From contig JANBQS010000140.1 of assembly GCA_027577415.1 (NCBI GenBank), forward strand, positions 1 to 30,947: a DNA stretch of 30,947 bases. The letters are read 5' to 3'. This stretch comes from Coemansia sp. RSA 922 (Eukaryota; Kickxellomycota; Kickxellomycetes; Kickxellales; Kickxellaceae). A program made the position numbers and the translations under genes. The notes below the pieces were generated by a model. It had not been told where the DNA came from. It saw only the letters and a list, made by a program, of their open reading frames with translations, and did not search any database. Below, one piece after another: positions 9,253 through 18,238 of the stretch. Each line of letters starts with the position of its first letter. Position 1 is the stretch's first letter.

Positions 9253-9770
9253 GCAAAACGCCGTATCGGATTGCACGCTTTTAGAGATTTGCAAACTGTA
9301 TAAAGTTAAAAAATAAAGGCAGGACCACTCCAAGTGTTGCCATTACTATATATAGACTTTGTGGTACAGATCGCTTGGCGGGCCACACTTCTCTCTTAGT
9401 GCCTTTGCCAGTCTGAGCGGATGAGGGTATATCCGAGGCCGAGTGACTGGGATAGCGACGGACTTGGCCAATGGTATCCACTTAAGTGTCGGCGTGCCCA
9501 GGATAGTGAGAAAGTTTTTTTCTTTTTCTTAGGCGCACATCTCGGTTAGTGGCGGGAAAAGAAGGAGGAGCGCTCATAAATTCATGCGGGAGTGAGATAA
9601 ACGCCCAGTGTTTGCGCCTTTGCTTTCATGCTTGACCGCGTCTACAAAACTATTTTCATGCAAAAAAAGAAATTGAGTTTTCTTCCCTTTTTTGGACAAC
9701 GACTGAATTATATTCCTCTTTTATAGACGTATTTACTTTATATCTCTAGGCAAAAAAACGCATCGTCCAC
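9253..9770. other. Intergenic region between Myb-repeat and ThrE-family genes
   Basis: It includes the 3' end of the Myb gene, with an AATAAA at about 9311-9316, and the promoter of the next plus-strand gene. Candidate TATA-like sequences are TTTATAG (about 9720-9726) and TTTATAT near 9738. A pyrimidine-rich CTCTAG at about 9744-9749 could be a 5'UTR splice acceptor. No gene was found. Confidence 0.4.
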
Positions 9771-12700
9771 ATGTCTCAGTCGGACCGATCAGGTGCAGAT
9801 GACCAGCCATCTAACCAAAACGAGGACAGGGAACAATCAGATCCAGGACCACAGACAAGCAGATCATCTGGTATCCCTGGACCCCGTAGCGAAAGTAGCA
9901 GCAATGGTAGCGAACTGGAAGGACTTTTTATTAGAATGGATTCCTCTGGAAGTAGCCTAACGCCGCCACCAAGGCAGCCAGAGCCAACAGCGCGGGCGGC
10001 ATCAGAGCCGGCCAAAGATAAAGCCGAGCGACCTATACTGCGTCTAGCCATGCTTAACGCGCAAGAAAAGGCCAAAGTACAAGCACGAGTACAAGACGAA
10101 CACTCGGCAACCGCACCCGTCGTCAGCAAGCCTATGGAATTGCCTGATACCGGATACTTTGCGCCACGAGTACCAATGGTCCGAGCCAACTCCTTGTCAG
10201 CATCGCCATCGCCACTAATCGTCCGACATTCCCCGCCAAGCGAACACAGCACAGACAATAACGAATCAGTGGCGCCAGAACCAAGTGGCCTGAGGAGACG
10301 GCTGACACGAGCCAAAGCCACCATCTTACGACTTGGGCGGTCACAGGACACCAGGAACGTTAGTGATACCGAGTCGGAGCCGGACAGCGACCATGAGCGG
10401 CGCATGGATAAGCTATTTGACGCACACGCAAACACGGCGGAAACTGCGCCGACGAACAACATTGACGCAAACAACGCTGAAATCACAAACCCACCGGGAT
10501 TTTATCCAATCAACCTGTCGATGGAAAACCCGGGAGTCGTTCATATGAATATGAGCGGCCACCAAGCTGCCAAAAACATTGTCGACTCTGTGCTCGGCAC
10601 TATCGGCACGTCAACTACTCAGTATAAGAAACTGCATCCCGGCAGCAGCGACATGGCGGCTGATATAACGCCCAGCGACTTGGAAGCTGGAGTAGGCAGA
10701 CGCGTAAAGTTCGCCGAGGGGTCCTCGTCCGCTCGACCGGGAGCGCGCAGCCACCAACACTCGGCCGAGACCACCGCACGACAGTCGCCACGCATCGGCT
10801 CCAGCAGTCCCCAGCAAGGAATGCCGATAGCGTCGGCGGCATCATTACGCGGAGTCTACGCCAACCTCAGCAAGCTGCAGAGCCGCATGGTTGAGCACCA
10901 GGAGAAGCGCGAGCAGCGGATGCGCGAGATCCGAGTCCGCGATGAACAGCGTCGCAAGGAAGACGCCGAGCGAGAAACACGGCGACAGCAGCAGCAGCAA
11001 CGAAAGGACGAATTGCATGCAGACGACAAGCACAAAACGCGCGCAAGAGAGCTGCTTGAGCGTGAGCGCGCTGCTCTTAGTACCGTGGGGACGCGGCTCC
11101 GAGAGATACCCGCCCGCATTCCACACTGCGTCACGGGCAAGCGTCGCGGGCACAGTCGCTCGAGGTCGGGCACACAGACCCCGCCAGTGCCCACTTCCGA
11201 AAACAGGTCGGCGACGACGTCAGACGACGGCAACAGGAATGGCTTTGTGCTGCACAGCTTCCAGGCCGTACCCAGACCGGCGTCGATCGCAAACCTCACC
11301 GATTTGTTCGCCTCCGCATTGCACTCCCATCCGCTGACGTCAGGCAGTATCGACGACTCGCCGCCACTGCGCGGCGCAACACACTCGCCGGCGCTCTCGC
11401 CACTGACCACGCCGGGCTGGGACGAAATTGTCGCGTCCAGCGGCATGCTCAGCGGCGGACCTGGGTCGCGCATGTCTATGGCTAGCGTCGACACGACTAT
11501 GCAGTCATTCGACATGGAGAAGCAAAAGATCCTCTCGCAGCTGGCTGACATTTTCAACCGCCAAAACTACTTGCTAGTGGCCAGTCGCGCGCTGATGGGC
11601 TTTGGTGCGCCCTTGCATCGACTCGAGGCCAATTTGGTAGCCATTGCGATAAACCTGGATGTTGCAGCCACGTTTGCCGTATTGCCGGGCATCATATTGA
11701 TTACATTTGGCGACGAAGATACACGCACATCGGAGACCTACGTCGTACGCATGACTCCGGGCTACGATATGCACCGCCTAGAGCGCACTAACCGCACTAT
11801 CCGCCGCGTGCTAAAGGGCCGCATCTCTGTCGGCAAGGGCGTCAAGGAAATCGAGCGCATTTTGGCTACTCCGCCGCTCTACCCGTGGTGGGCCATGATC
11901 ATGGACTATGTCGTCTGCTCCTTCTTTATCTGTCCGCTCTTTTGGAGTGGCAGCTGGCGCGATGCCTCTATAAGCGCCATGCTGGGACTGATCGTCGGCT
12001 TGCTCCAGTTGACTGCGGGCCGATTCGCAAACTATGCCAATCTGTTTGAGGTATCATCAGCCTTTATCGTTAGCTTCATTGCTGCGCTACTCCAAGACTA
12101 TGTGTGTTTTGGCACTGTGTCGTTCTCCGGCATTGCCATGCTCCTCCCAGGTCTGGCGCTAACCACGTCGATTATCGAAATGGCCTCGCGCAACATGATC
12201 ACCGGCACTGTGCGCTTTATCTTTGCCATGTGCCGCTGCTTTATGCTTGGCTACGGCATATCGGTCGGCTCCACATTGGGCACGCGTGTACTGGGCCGTT
12301 CTACTTCGGTTGATCTGCTGGCTGACCAGATGAACTCGACCTCGGGTCTGGGTAATTGCAATGACGGTGTCAACAAGTACTGGTGGTTCTTGTTCTTGCC
12401 TGTCCTCAGCCTGTCCTTCAACATGAGCATTTCGGCACACTGGCGCCAGTGGCCCATCATGCTCATCGCTGGCTGCCTGGCCTACACCGTGTCGTACTTT
12501 TCGGCCCTGAGCGAGGCCCTCGCGCCTCTTGCGCCTGCCATTGCCGCCTTTGCCATGGGGTTGTTTGCCAACGGCATGGCGACGTTCTCGAACCACCGCT
12601 CCGCCATTGAGCCAATCTTGGGCGGCGTGCAATTGCTTGTGCCAGGATCGCTGGGACTGCGGACGGTGCTTGCCTTTATAACATCGAGTGGCAACAGCTC

Positions 12701-12818
12701 TGGCAACTTTTTGTACGATATGTTCTCCACTAGCCTCAGCATTGCCGTAGGTTTATTCCTAAGTGGCATGGTCGTGTTTCCCAATCGCAAGAAGCGCGTA
12801 GGCCTGATGACGTTTTAG
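9771..12818 (+). CDS. ThrE/DUF1212-family membrane protein (Prm10-like) with long disordered N-terminus
   Basis: This is a 1015-residue protein. Residues 1 to about 580 are low-complexity, rich in Ser, Pro and charged residues, and contain a highly charged helical segment at about 360-445 with a five-Gln run. The membrane half begins near 585 with the family pattern ILSQLADIF, then SRALMGFGAPLHRLE, and a soluble stretch to about 700. Several membrane helices follow to about 835 (first ThrE domain), and a second hydrophobic block spans about 870-1003 (ThrE_2). Fungal members such as yeast Prm10/YJL108C share this two-part membrane domain; the bacterial relative ThrE exports threonine and serine. 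Its substrate in fungi is not established. The gene runs convergently into eL38 with only 83 bp between stop codons, so the 3'UTRs probably overlap. Confidence 0.88.
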   Translation: MSQSDRSGADDQPSNQNEDREQSDPGPQTSRSSGIPGPRSESSSNGSELEGLFIRMDSSGSSLTPPPRQPEPTARAASEPAKDKAERPILRLAMLNAQEKAKVQARVQDEHSATAPVVSKPMELPDTGYFAPRVPMVRANSLSASPSPLIVRHSPPSEHSTDNNESVAPEPSGLRRRLTRAKATILRLGRSQDTRNVSDTESEPDSDHERRMDKLFDAHANTAETAPTNNIDANNAEITNPPGFYPINLSMENPGVVHMNMSGHQAAKNIVDSVLGTIGTSTTQYKKLHPGSSDMAADITPSDLEAGVGRRVKFAEGSSSARPGARSHQHSAETTARQSPRIGSSSPQQGMPIASAASLRGVYANLSKLQSRMVEHQEKREQRMREIRVRDEQRRKEDAERETRRQQQQQRKDELHADDKHKTRARELLERERAALSTVGTRLREIPARIPHCVTGKRRGHSRSRSGTQTPPVPTSENRSATTSDDGNRNGFVLHSFQAVPRPASIANLTDLFASALHSHPLTSGSIDDSPPLRGATHSPALSPLTTPGWDEIVASSGMLSGGPGSRMSMASVDTTMQSFDMEKQKILSQLADIFNRQNYLLVASRALMGFGAPLHRLEANLVAIAINLDVAATFAVLPGIILITFGDEDTRTSETYVVRMTPGYDMHRLERTNRTIRRVLKGRISVGKGVKEIERILATPPLYPWWAMIMDYVVCSFFICPLFWSGSWRDASISAMLGLIVGLLQLTAGRFANYANLFEVSSAFIVSFIAALLQDYVCFGTVSFSGIAMLLPGLALTTSIIEMASRNMITGTVRFIFAMCRCFMLGYGISVGSTLGTRVLGRSTSVDLLADQMNSTSGLGNCNDGVNKYWWFLFLPVLSLSFNMSISAHWRQWPIMLIAGCLAYTVSYFSALSEALAPLAPAIAAFAMGLFANGMATFSNHRSAIEPILGGVQLLVPGSLGLRTVLAFITSSGNSSGNFLYDMFSTSLSIAVGLFLSGMVVFPNRKKRVGLMTF

Positions 12819-12901
12819 CATTACATCTTCTTACGTATGGTTAAATGATCTCTGTACCACGCACAATCAAAAAGAAATAGTGACCGCCAAAGCAAATTAG
12901 C

Positions 12902-13126
12902 TTAGTTCTTGTTCTTCTTTCCGACGTCCTGGACCTTGAGGCCCGGGGGCAGGGACTGGCGCAGCTTGACGGCCTTCTGGGCGTCGGCGACAGTCAGGGT
13001 GTACAGGTAGCGCGAGCAGCGAACCTTGAACTTGACAATCTTGCCGTTCTTCTTGACGCGGACACCGACGGCGTCCTTGCGGCGGGTAACCTCGAGGAAG
13101 TTCTTAATGTCCTGGATCTGCTTGGC
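12902..13126 (-). CDS. rpl38: 60S ribosomal protein eL38, main exon
   Basis: The minus strand encodes [19 protein letters not shown] and continues through [26 protein letters not shown] and a basic KKNKN end. That is 74 residues, matching the length and conserved blocks of eL38, a small protein of the large ribosomal subunit. A TAG lies directly upstream in frame and is also a good splice acceptor (13127-13129), so a first exon must supply the start. In many fungi that exon is little more than the ATG. No ATG-GT occurs nearby. The nearest in-phase option is ATGAAT at 13188-13193 with a weak GTCACG donor, giving a 61-nt intron with a GCTAATG branch site. Strong use of C/G at third codon positions fits a highly expressed gene. 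This exon is certain; exon 1 is open. Confidence 0.93.
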   Translation of the reverse strand, partial: AKQIQDIKNFLEVTRRKDAVGVRVKKNGKIVKFKVRCSRYLYTLTVADAQKAVKLRQSLPPGLKVQDVGKKNKN

Positions 13127-13193
13127 CTACAAGCTCACAAACAAAAAAATAAACATAATAAACATTAGCAACTAATCTGGGCGTGACATTCAT

Positions 13194-13703
13194 GGTCGTT
13201 TCGTTGAATCCAAGCCGCCCAATATTTATCTGCACTACTCCAAACGGCAGCGGTCCCAGCCCAGTCCAAACACCAAAGCCCATTGGTCCGTTTTAAAAAA
13301 AGCGCGTTGGTTTGTGTAAGGGCAAAAAAATAAATTCGAATCATTGAAATTCAAATTTCGTCCATGGATTCGAATTTGTCGCTGAAAAAAAATGAAAATC
13401 GTTTTTTCCATGGATTCGATCTTTCGATGGATACGCCAAGCTGCCGCTGTTGATGGATTCGTTTATCGATGATTGCGACGATGGATACTTGCCATTTTTA
13501 TAAAATATATGAATTTTTAGATTCGAGGCGTGCAAAGGTTGAGACCTGCCAGATACCCGCTTGACACTGCCAGACATAGCCAGAGCCAAATTAATCGCAG
13601 GGCTATTGCTTGATCACCAAGAGCCAAATTAAGTAATCAAGGTCTTTATTGGAGCCGGGCTGAGCCGAGCCGAAATTATGATTCAAAAAAAAAGTATATG
13701 AAT
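13194..13703. other. eL38 upstream region with repeated ATGGATWC motif and nested inverted repeats
   Basis: Five copies of ATGGAT(T/A)C lie at 13364, 13410, 13427, 13453 and 13481 on the plus strand. An inverted pair AAATTCGAAT (13332-13341) and ATTCGAATTT (13368-13377) encloses a smaller palindrome, GAAATT-ca-AATTTC (13346-13359). Further along, GAGCCAAATTAA occurs twice (about 13581 and 13620). No open frame of interest was found. The motif cluster may be regulatory for eL38 or a decayed repeat. Confidence 0.5.
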
Positions 13704-14759
13704 TTAAAGAGCCGTAAGCATAAAAGTGACTGTCATGATGCATCCGAAAACAATGCTAGAGGCATGTGTCGCCATGCTTGGTCCACCACCGCTGGTGTAT
13801 TTGCCAAAGTCCATGCCTGGGTGCATAAATGCGTCGCTCGTTTGGCTCTGAGTGTTGTTGACCAAGGTGAGCTGAGTGCTGTTTGTGCCTACAATGCTGG
13901 CAATTTGGTCGACAAATGGGAACACCCACGAGTAAAATCCAGTGCTGCTGGTGTAAGCACAGCTCATCTGCAGATCCTCAGACATCATACTATTAGTAGA
14001 GGAAGTCAGCGCAAGCAGCGCATATGTATTACTAGAGCTATTTCCGCTACCCTCTCCGCTGTTGTCGACTGGGACCAGAATCGGTGCGCCGAGATCAGCT
14101 TTACATGTATTTAGGCCCGACAATACTGGGGAGCAAATGTCAGTGTTCTTGTTGTAGAACTGGTTGGCACCCAAACAAAACTGATTGTCCTGGATGCCTA
14201 TTTTCTCAAAGCGCATTTGCGTCACTGGAACGCTGCTGTCTCGTGTACCTACTGTAGCATACCCAGCTAGTAGGGCGGGAGTGGTGACTTTATAGTCTCC
14301 CGCATAAATCCGGACAGGCTTCGCCACGCTTGCCGGCACTACAGAGTTCAGCCTCAGCAGGGCTATGTTACTAGGAAACATGCCGTTTGTAAACCGGTCG
14401 CTTGGGTAAACCCGTGAAACCCGTGCGTTAAAGGGCGACCTCTTGTTGCCAGCATCCGTGTGGCTAATGACAACCGTCATATTTGCATAGTCAAGCGTGC
14501 CAGTAACTGGATCCGAGCCCAAACACGATTGTTGCGTGAGAACATATCTGGAACCAATTAAGACGCCAGTACAGCCGCTAATGTCATTTGCACTATTCCC
14601 ACGATCAATAAACACAATATAGTCAAACCCCTGAGAGTTGAAAATACCACCAGCGTTGATGCGCTTGTTCAAACTTTTGGAACTAGTTTCCACAGTTGGA
14701 GAAGCAACCGCCGTACACGCAAGAACAAAGGTAAAGACGGACGCAAGTCTAAGAAGCAT
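13704..14759 (-). CDS. Secreted trypsin-fold (S1) pseudoprotease, all three catalytic residues replaced
   Basis: The first credible ATG is at 14759, giving 351 residues. Residues 1-20 are a signal peptide, followed by a short propeptide ending in a Kex2-like LNKR site at 30-33. The S1 fold is recognisable (VLIGSRYVLT, NIALLRL, TCKADLGAPI, FYSWVFPFVDQI), but the three sites are altered. The His of AAHC is Ser78 (TQQSC), the Asp of DIAL is Asn131 (SNIALL), and the Ser of GDSGG is Leu223 (ADLGAP). The pocket Asp equivalent is Asn217. N-glycosylation sites (NMT, NST, NNT) are frequent. The end has a Gly/Ser spacer and a hydrophobic tail from about 330, as in GPI-anchor signals. The frame is intact and Cys are retained, so this looks like a maintained non-enzymatic binding or decoy protein, not a dead gene. 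It is a close paralogue of the gene at 15129-16202. Confidence 0.85.
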   Translation of the reverse strand: MLLRLASVFTFVLACTAVASPTVETSSKSLNKRINAGGIFNSQGFDYIVFIDRGNSANDISGCTGVLIGSRYVLTQQSCLGSDPVTGTLDYANMTVVISHTDAGNKRSPFNARVSRVYPSDRFTNGMFPSNIALLRLNSVVPASVAKPVRIYAGDYKVTTPALLAGYATVGTRDSSVPVTQMRFEKIGIQDNQFCLGANQFYNKNTDICSPVLSGLNTCKADLGAPILVPVDNSGEGSGNSSSNTYALLALTSSTNSMMSEDLQMSCAYTSSTGFYSWVFPFVDQIASIVGTNSTQLTLVNNTQSQTSDAFMHPGMDFGKYTSGGGPSMATHASSIVFGCIMTVTFMLTAL

Positions 14760-15128
14760 TGTTGGTACCAAAGGAAAATACACTGGGAATTAAGCTAAAA
14801 ATAAAAGCGAGCGAGGGAAATAAATGCAAGTAAAAAAAAGAGGCAAGCCACGCTCAGAACTTGCCTTCCTCAGGCAAGCCGACGAAGCGGCACAAAAGCA
14901 GAGGGCAAAAGACCGTCAAAGACAACAAGACTGCGAGCCCGTTGCCACCTTTTCGACCTCTTTTGAAAATGTGTCTTCAAAGCTGCTTTTTTGGCCACTC
15001 CTTTTCTCGCCATTTTAAAAGAATCCTTTAAACGCTTCTGATACCTTCTTTGGCTCATTTGCGTACTCAGCTGGTAAGTTGCTTTTAGAAGTATAAGAAA
15101 TAAAGAAAAAAGAGTACTACAGTATAAT
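14760..15128. other. Intergenic region between the two pseudoprotease genes
   Basis: It holds the promoter of the 13704 gene and the 3' end of the 15129 gene. AGGCAAGCC occurs twice (14841 and 14872) with a reverse copy, CTTGCC, between them (about 14860), forming a potential hairpin. A Lys-rich frame at 14870-15058 (minus) shows no domain and is not called. No TATAAAA box is seen at the 110-nt distance used by neighbouring accessory genes. Confidence 0.4.
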
Positions 15129-16202
15129 TTAGAACAGTGCTGCTGCTGCCCAAACTAGCAGCGCAGCAGCTGAAATCGACGCAGTTTTGGCGACTCCACC
15201 GTAGTGCGTAGTGACCATATCAGGATGCAAGAACGGGTCCTCTGTCGTGCTTAGAGTGTTATTCACCAGGGTGATGTTGTTGACACTCGTTTCAATAATA
15301 GCCGCAATTTGTTCGATAAACGGGTACACCCACGTGTAGTACCCAGTGGATCCTGTTTTTGAACAACCCATTGGCGGAGCTATTTTGCCTGGAAGGACAG
15401 AATTGGCGGTAAGTGCTAGCAATGCATACGCCTTTGCTTTAGTCGGCTTATTAGAGGGCTCGGATCCTTCTGACAAGTAATCTGCCTCGACTTCGCTACC
15501 ATCATTGTCAACTTCAGTAAATATTGGTGCACCAAAGTCGCCCTTGCAGGTATTTAGACTTCCTTTTACAAGAGTGCACATTTCGCCGACTTGGTCGTAG
15601 TTACGGTTTGCGTCTAGGCAGTATGAGTTGCTCAGGATTTCAACATTTTCATAACGCATCTTGTTGAGAGACGCAGTGGAATTACTAGTACCCGAAGTGG
15701 CGAGGCCAACCAGCATAGCAGGCGTGCTTATCTTATAGTCGCCGCCATAGAGCTTGGCTGGCTTGGCAATGCTAGACTTGACTTCCTTGTTGAGTGTAAG
15801 AATAGCAAGCTTGCTTGAAACTTGCTCATTGGAAAACTGGTCATTGCCATAAATCTCCGACACCGTATACTTGTACAGCGTCTTTTTGCTGCCAGAGCTG
15901 GTCTTTCCAATTGTAACAGTCATGTTTGCAAAATCGGGCGTGGTGTCGTAGGGATCCGGGGTTAGACAAACATTTTGTGTAAGAACATGCCAAGGGCTTA
16001 TCAACACTCCAACACATCCCTCAATAGCTACCTTTTTGTTGTTGAGGTTAATTTGGACAATGGAGTCGAACCCCTTGCGAGTAAACGAAGAGCCAGAGTT
16101 CAGGCGCTTAGAAAGACCGGATGCGTGACCGCCCTCCGAAGGCAGGCTAAGAGCTGAAGCAAGAGCTGCTGTCCAAATGGTGACGAGCACGGGTAGACGC
16201 AT
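15129..16202 (-). CDS. Secreted trypsin-fold (S1) pseudoprotease, paralogue of the adjacent gene
   Basis: This 357-residue protein starts at the ATG at 16202. It has a signal peptide (about 1-18, ending ASALS), a propeptide ending in LSKR at 30-33 and a trypsin fold. The catalytic positions match those of its neighbour and are also lost: Val78 replaces His (LTQNVC), Lys131 replaces Asp (SSKLAIL) and Phe223 replaces Ser (KGDFGAP). The pocket Asp is Asn217. The numbering is identical in the two paralogues, so they come from one duplication, but the substituted residues differ at each site (Ser/Val, Asn/Lys, Leu/Phe). It has several N-glycosylation sites and an acidic insertion near 230-256. The Ala-rich hydrophobic tail after 340 suggests a GPI-type anchor. 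A TATAAG at 16343-16348 is about 146 nt upstream. Folding as S1 is firm; loss of peptidase activity follows from known S1 chemistry. Confidence 0.87.
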   Translation of the reverse strand: MRLPVLVTIWTAALASALSLPSEGGHASGLSKRLNSGSSFTRKGFDSIVQINLNNKKVAIEGCVGVLISPWHVLTQNVCLTPDPYDTTPDFANMTVTIGKTSSGSKKTLYKYTVSEIYGNDQFSNEQVSSKLAILTLNKEVKSSIAKPAKLYGGDYKISTPAMLVGLATSGTSNSTASLNKMRYENVEILSNSYCLDANRNYDQVGEMCTLVKGSLNTCKGDFGAPIFTEVDNDGSEVEADYLSEGSEPSNKPTKAKAYALLALTANSVLPGKIAPPMGCSKTGSTGYYTWVYPFIEQIAAIIETSVNNITLVNNTLSTTEDPFLHPDMVTTHYGGVAKTASISAAALLVWAAAALF

Positions 16203-16722
16203 AGTTGACGCTTACTTTTAGGCAAAAAGTGGTATAGTATAGTAGTGATAGTTAAAAATAATATAGATGAAATTTAAGGTGACGAGAAGAGAGCTTTGCT
16301 GTTTATTCATATCTGTCATGGTTTCATCCATCCTCTTGTCTTCTTATAAGCGAGAACAAGCCTTTGCTTTATCATAAAGTGTTAGGTGGCTCGTTAAAGG
16401 CAGAGAGCGATAGTATAAAGGAAACTGTCTTGCGTCTTTTTAAAATGTGCTTTTGTATGTTCTTTGCCGCATTTCTGTGCTCTTTTCTAACTTGCTTTAC
16501 CAGAATGCAACCCCTTAGCTCAAAGGCTGGCTCTGGTGGATTAATGCTATTCTTTTCTGTTTCAACCTTTGCCTTTGAAATATACCAAAGCACTAAAGAA
16601 CAAGGTGTTTTTTGCAGCTTAAAGAAATCTTAGCCCTTTTCGAGATGCTTTTGTCAGCAAGCTTTGAAGGGAAAAAGCTAGAAAAATAAATAGAGATATA
16701 AAAAGACTAGTAAATAGAAAGC
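16203..16722. other. Intergenic region, no convincing gene
   Basis: It separates the second pseudoprotease gene from the first BAHD gene. Overlapping frames on both strands (about 16364-16633) have no recognisable domain. The AT-rich tracts are probably promoter and 3'UTR sequence. Confidence 0.45.
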
Positions 16723-18120
16723 CTAATTGACAAACTCAACAAACTTGTTTAGGACCTCATCGCGCTTCAAGACACTGTAAACGTCGTCCTTAATGCCATA
16801 GTGGATGTCGATACCGCCATCTACACTGGGAATCCAGTACATCATACCCTCCGTTGCCTGCGTGCCACAGAGCAGCGCAATTGGCTTGCCGTGGCCAAAG
16901 TCGATATCAAAAAACGCCAGCCGTGAAATATTTGAAATGTATACTTTCGACTCAGCCCGGGAGAACAAGTAGATAGCTTTTAAAAGGAAGCTGCCATCTC
17001 TGTTATATGCCTCGTTAATATAGTGGACGCTTCCGCCGGGCGTAAGTTGGCACAAGTGCTCCTTGACAAGGCGGGCCAAGTCAATGATCGGCATAGTTAG
17101 GATGTCCTTTGTATCACAAGGAACCAACATAGTACCAACCGCGTTGCCGACGTAATCTGGTGCCGGCGTCATCTGACGTAAGTTGCACATCATCATGAGG
17201 AACACTGGCAGAGTGTAGGCCTCCTCCGACTCTTTCTGCATCTTAATCACGGTCGCCACATATCGCTGCCACATCAAGGCGTATAAAATCTGCGCACCAT
17301 GCAGTGCTGGACGACCGTCGTTCGTGTTGTACTCCTTGGCGATAGCGTCGATAGCTGCGGGGGACACACGTAGAACACGCATCGCCGGTTTTTCACCGCC
17401 TTTCAGAGATCCAGTGGCAAACCAAGCAGACACCTTGGCTCGGAGCGCGGTCAGGTCGCCAAAATCTTGACCATTAATGTACTCGACAAACGGGTGTGGC
17501 TGGGGTGGATGTGCCGCCAGCTTGGCCCAAAATCCGGGATGGTCAAAGTCGATTGGCAAATCGGGCATTGCCAATTTGTCGCCGCCTGCTTCCAGTTTCT
17601 GTGCTAGAGACGCCCACTGACGTAAAAGCATACAATAAGCAGCACCGTCGACAACGACATGTATCACTGTCAGCCCCAGTAGATAACCGTCGGCAAAGCT
17701 AACAACCGTGCCGGCGATAAGTCTGTCGCCATCAGCAAGTCTACTCTTTAGCGCATTGTCTACTTCTGCTGGCCACTGGTCGCGATGAAATTGAATCTTT
17801 TCAAACTCGTCGACTGTCATCTGGGAGGCATCGATAATCTCAAAGAGCGGGCCTGGCTTGCTGCTGTCGCCAGTAGCAATGATGTTACGATCCGGCAGCT
17901 TTACTTGATACCCGCGCAGAATTGGGTACAAATCAAGCAGACGTTCAAAGGCAGCCTGGATGGATGAAAATGGTCGAATGCCTCGCTCTTGCAGGAGCTG
18001 CGTGTTGCGATAAAGCAGCGAGAACTGAATGACCTGCTGAGCACCATGGCTTAACTCGAGCGGGCAGAGCTCAAATACGCTACCCTCGCGTGGCTCATTT
18101 TCTGGCTTGTCGGACAGCAT
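16723..18120 (-). CDS. BAHD-type acyltransferase, tandem copy 1
   Basis: This is a 465-residue protein from the ATG at 18120; the longer frame would begin with TTG. It has the two BAHD signatures: HxxxD as HVVVDG near residue 165, the general base that activates the acceptor, and DFGHGKP near 408, the structural counterpart of plant DFGWG. BAHD enzymes move acyl groups from acyl-CoA to alcohols or amines and act in the cytosol; there is no signal peptide or membrane segment. Family length is 430-480 residues, so this copy is complete. It is followed by two close tandem copies on the same strand at about 2.3-kb intervals. A TATAAAAG box lies 111 nt upstream. Residues directly after HxxxD (AAYCM) differ from both sister copies, while long blocks elsewhere are identical. 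Substrate is unknown. Confidence 0.85.
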   Translation of the reverse strand: MLSDKPENEPREGSVFELCPLELSHGAQQVIQFSLLYRNTQLLQERGIRPFSSIQAAFERLLDLYPILRGYQVKLPDRNIIATGDSSKPGPLFEIIDASQMTVDEFEKIQFHRDQWPAEVDNALKSRLADGDRLIAGTVVSFADGYLLGLTVIHVVVDGAAYCMLLRQWASLAQKLEAGGDKLAMPDLPIDFDHPGFWAKLAAHPPQPHPFVEYINGQDFGDLTALRAKVSAWFATGSLKGGEKPAMRVLRVSPAAIDAIAKEYNTNDGRPALHGAQILYALMWQRYVATVIKMQKESEEAYTLPVFLMMMCNLRQMTPAPDYVGNAVGTMLVPCDTKDILTMPIIDLARLVKEHLCQLTPGGSVHYINEAYNRDGSFLLKAIYLFSRAESKVYISNISRLAFFDIDFGHGKPIALLCGTQATEGMMYWIPSVDGGIDIHYGIKDDVYSVLKRDEVLNKFVEFVN

Positions 18121-18230
18121 TTCAGCAAAGAGTAGCAAATAGAGATAGCTGTGTGGTGAAGCAGAGATAGGATATTCAAAGTAATAGCGTTTGAGCTCAG
18201 GTGAAGTAGTGAAGAGATGTCAAATATACT

Positions 18231-18238
18231 CTTTTATA
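18231..18238 (-). promoter_or_regulatory. TATA box of BAHD copy 1
   Basis: TATAAAAG on the minus strand, 111 nt before the ATG. The aligned site is TATTAAAG in copy 2 (20579-20586) and CCTACAAG in copy 3, so the element decays across the array. Confidence 0.55.

Noticed and set aside
14870..15058. Lys-rich 62-codon minus-strand frame between the pseudoproteases
   Set aside because: The composition reflects A-rich spacer DNA; there is no domain and no support for a promoter.
16060..16082. GAGTCGAACCCC resembling a tRNA T-arm
   Set aside because: It lies inside the coding region of the second pseudoprotease, and no tRNA acceptor stem or other arms can be formed around it.
16364..16633. Frames on both strands between the second pseudoprotease and BAHD copy 1
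   Set aside because: No recognisable domain; they overlap each other on opposite strands in an AT-rich spacer.
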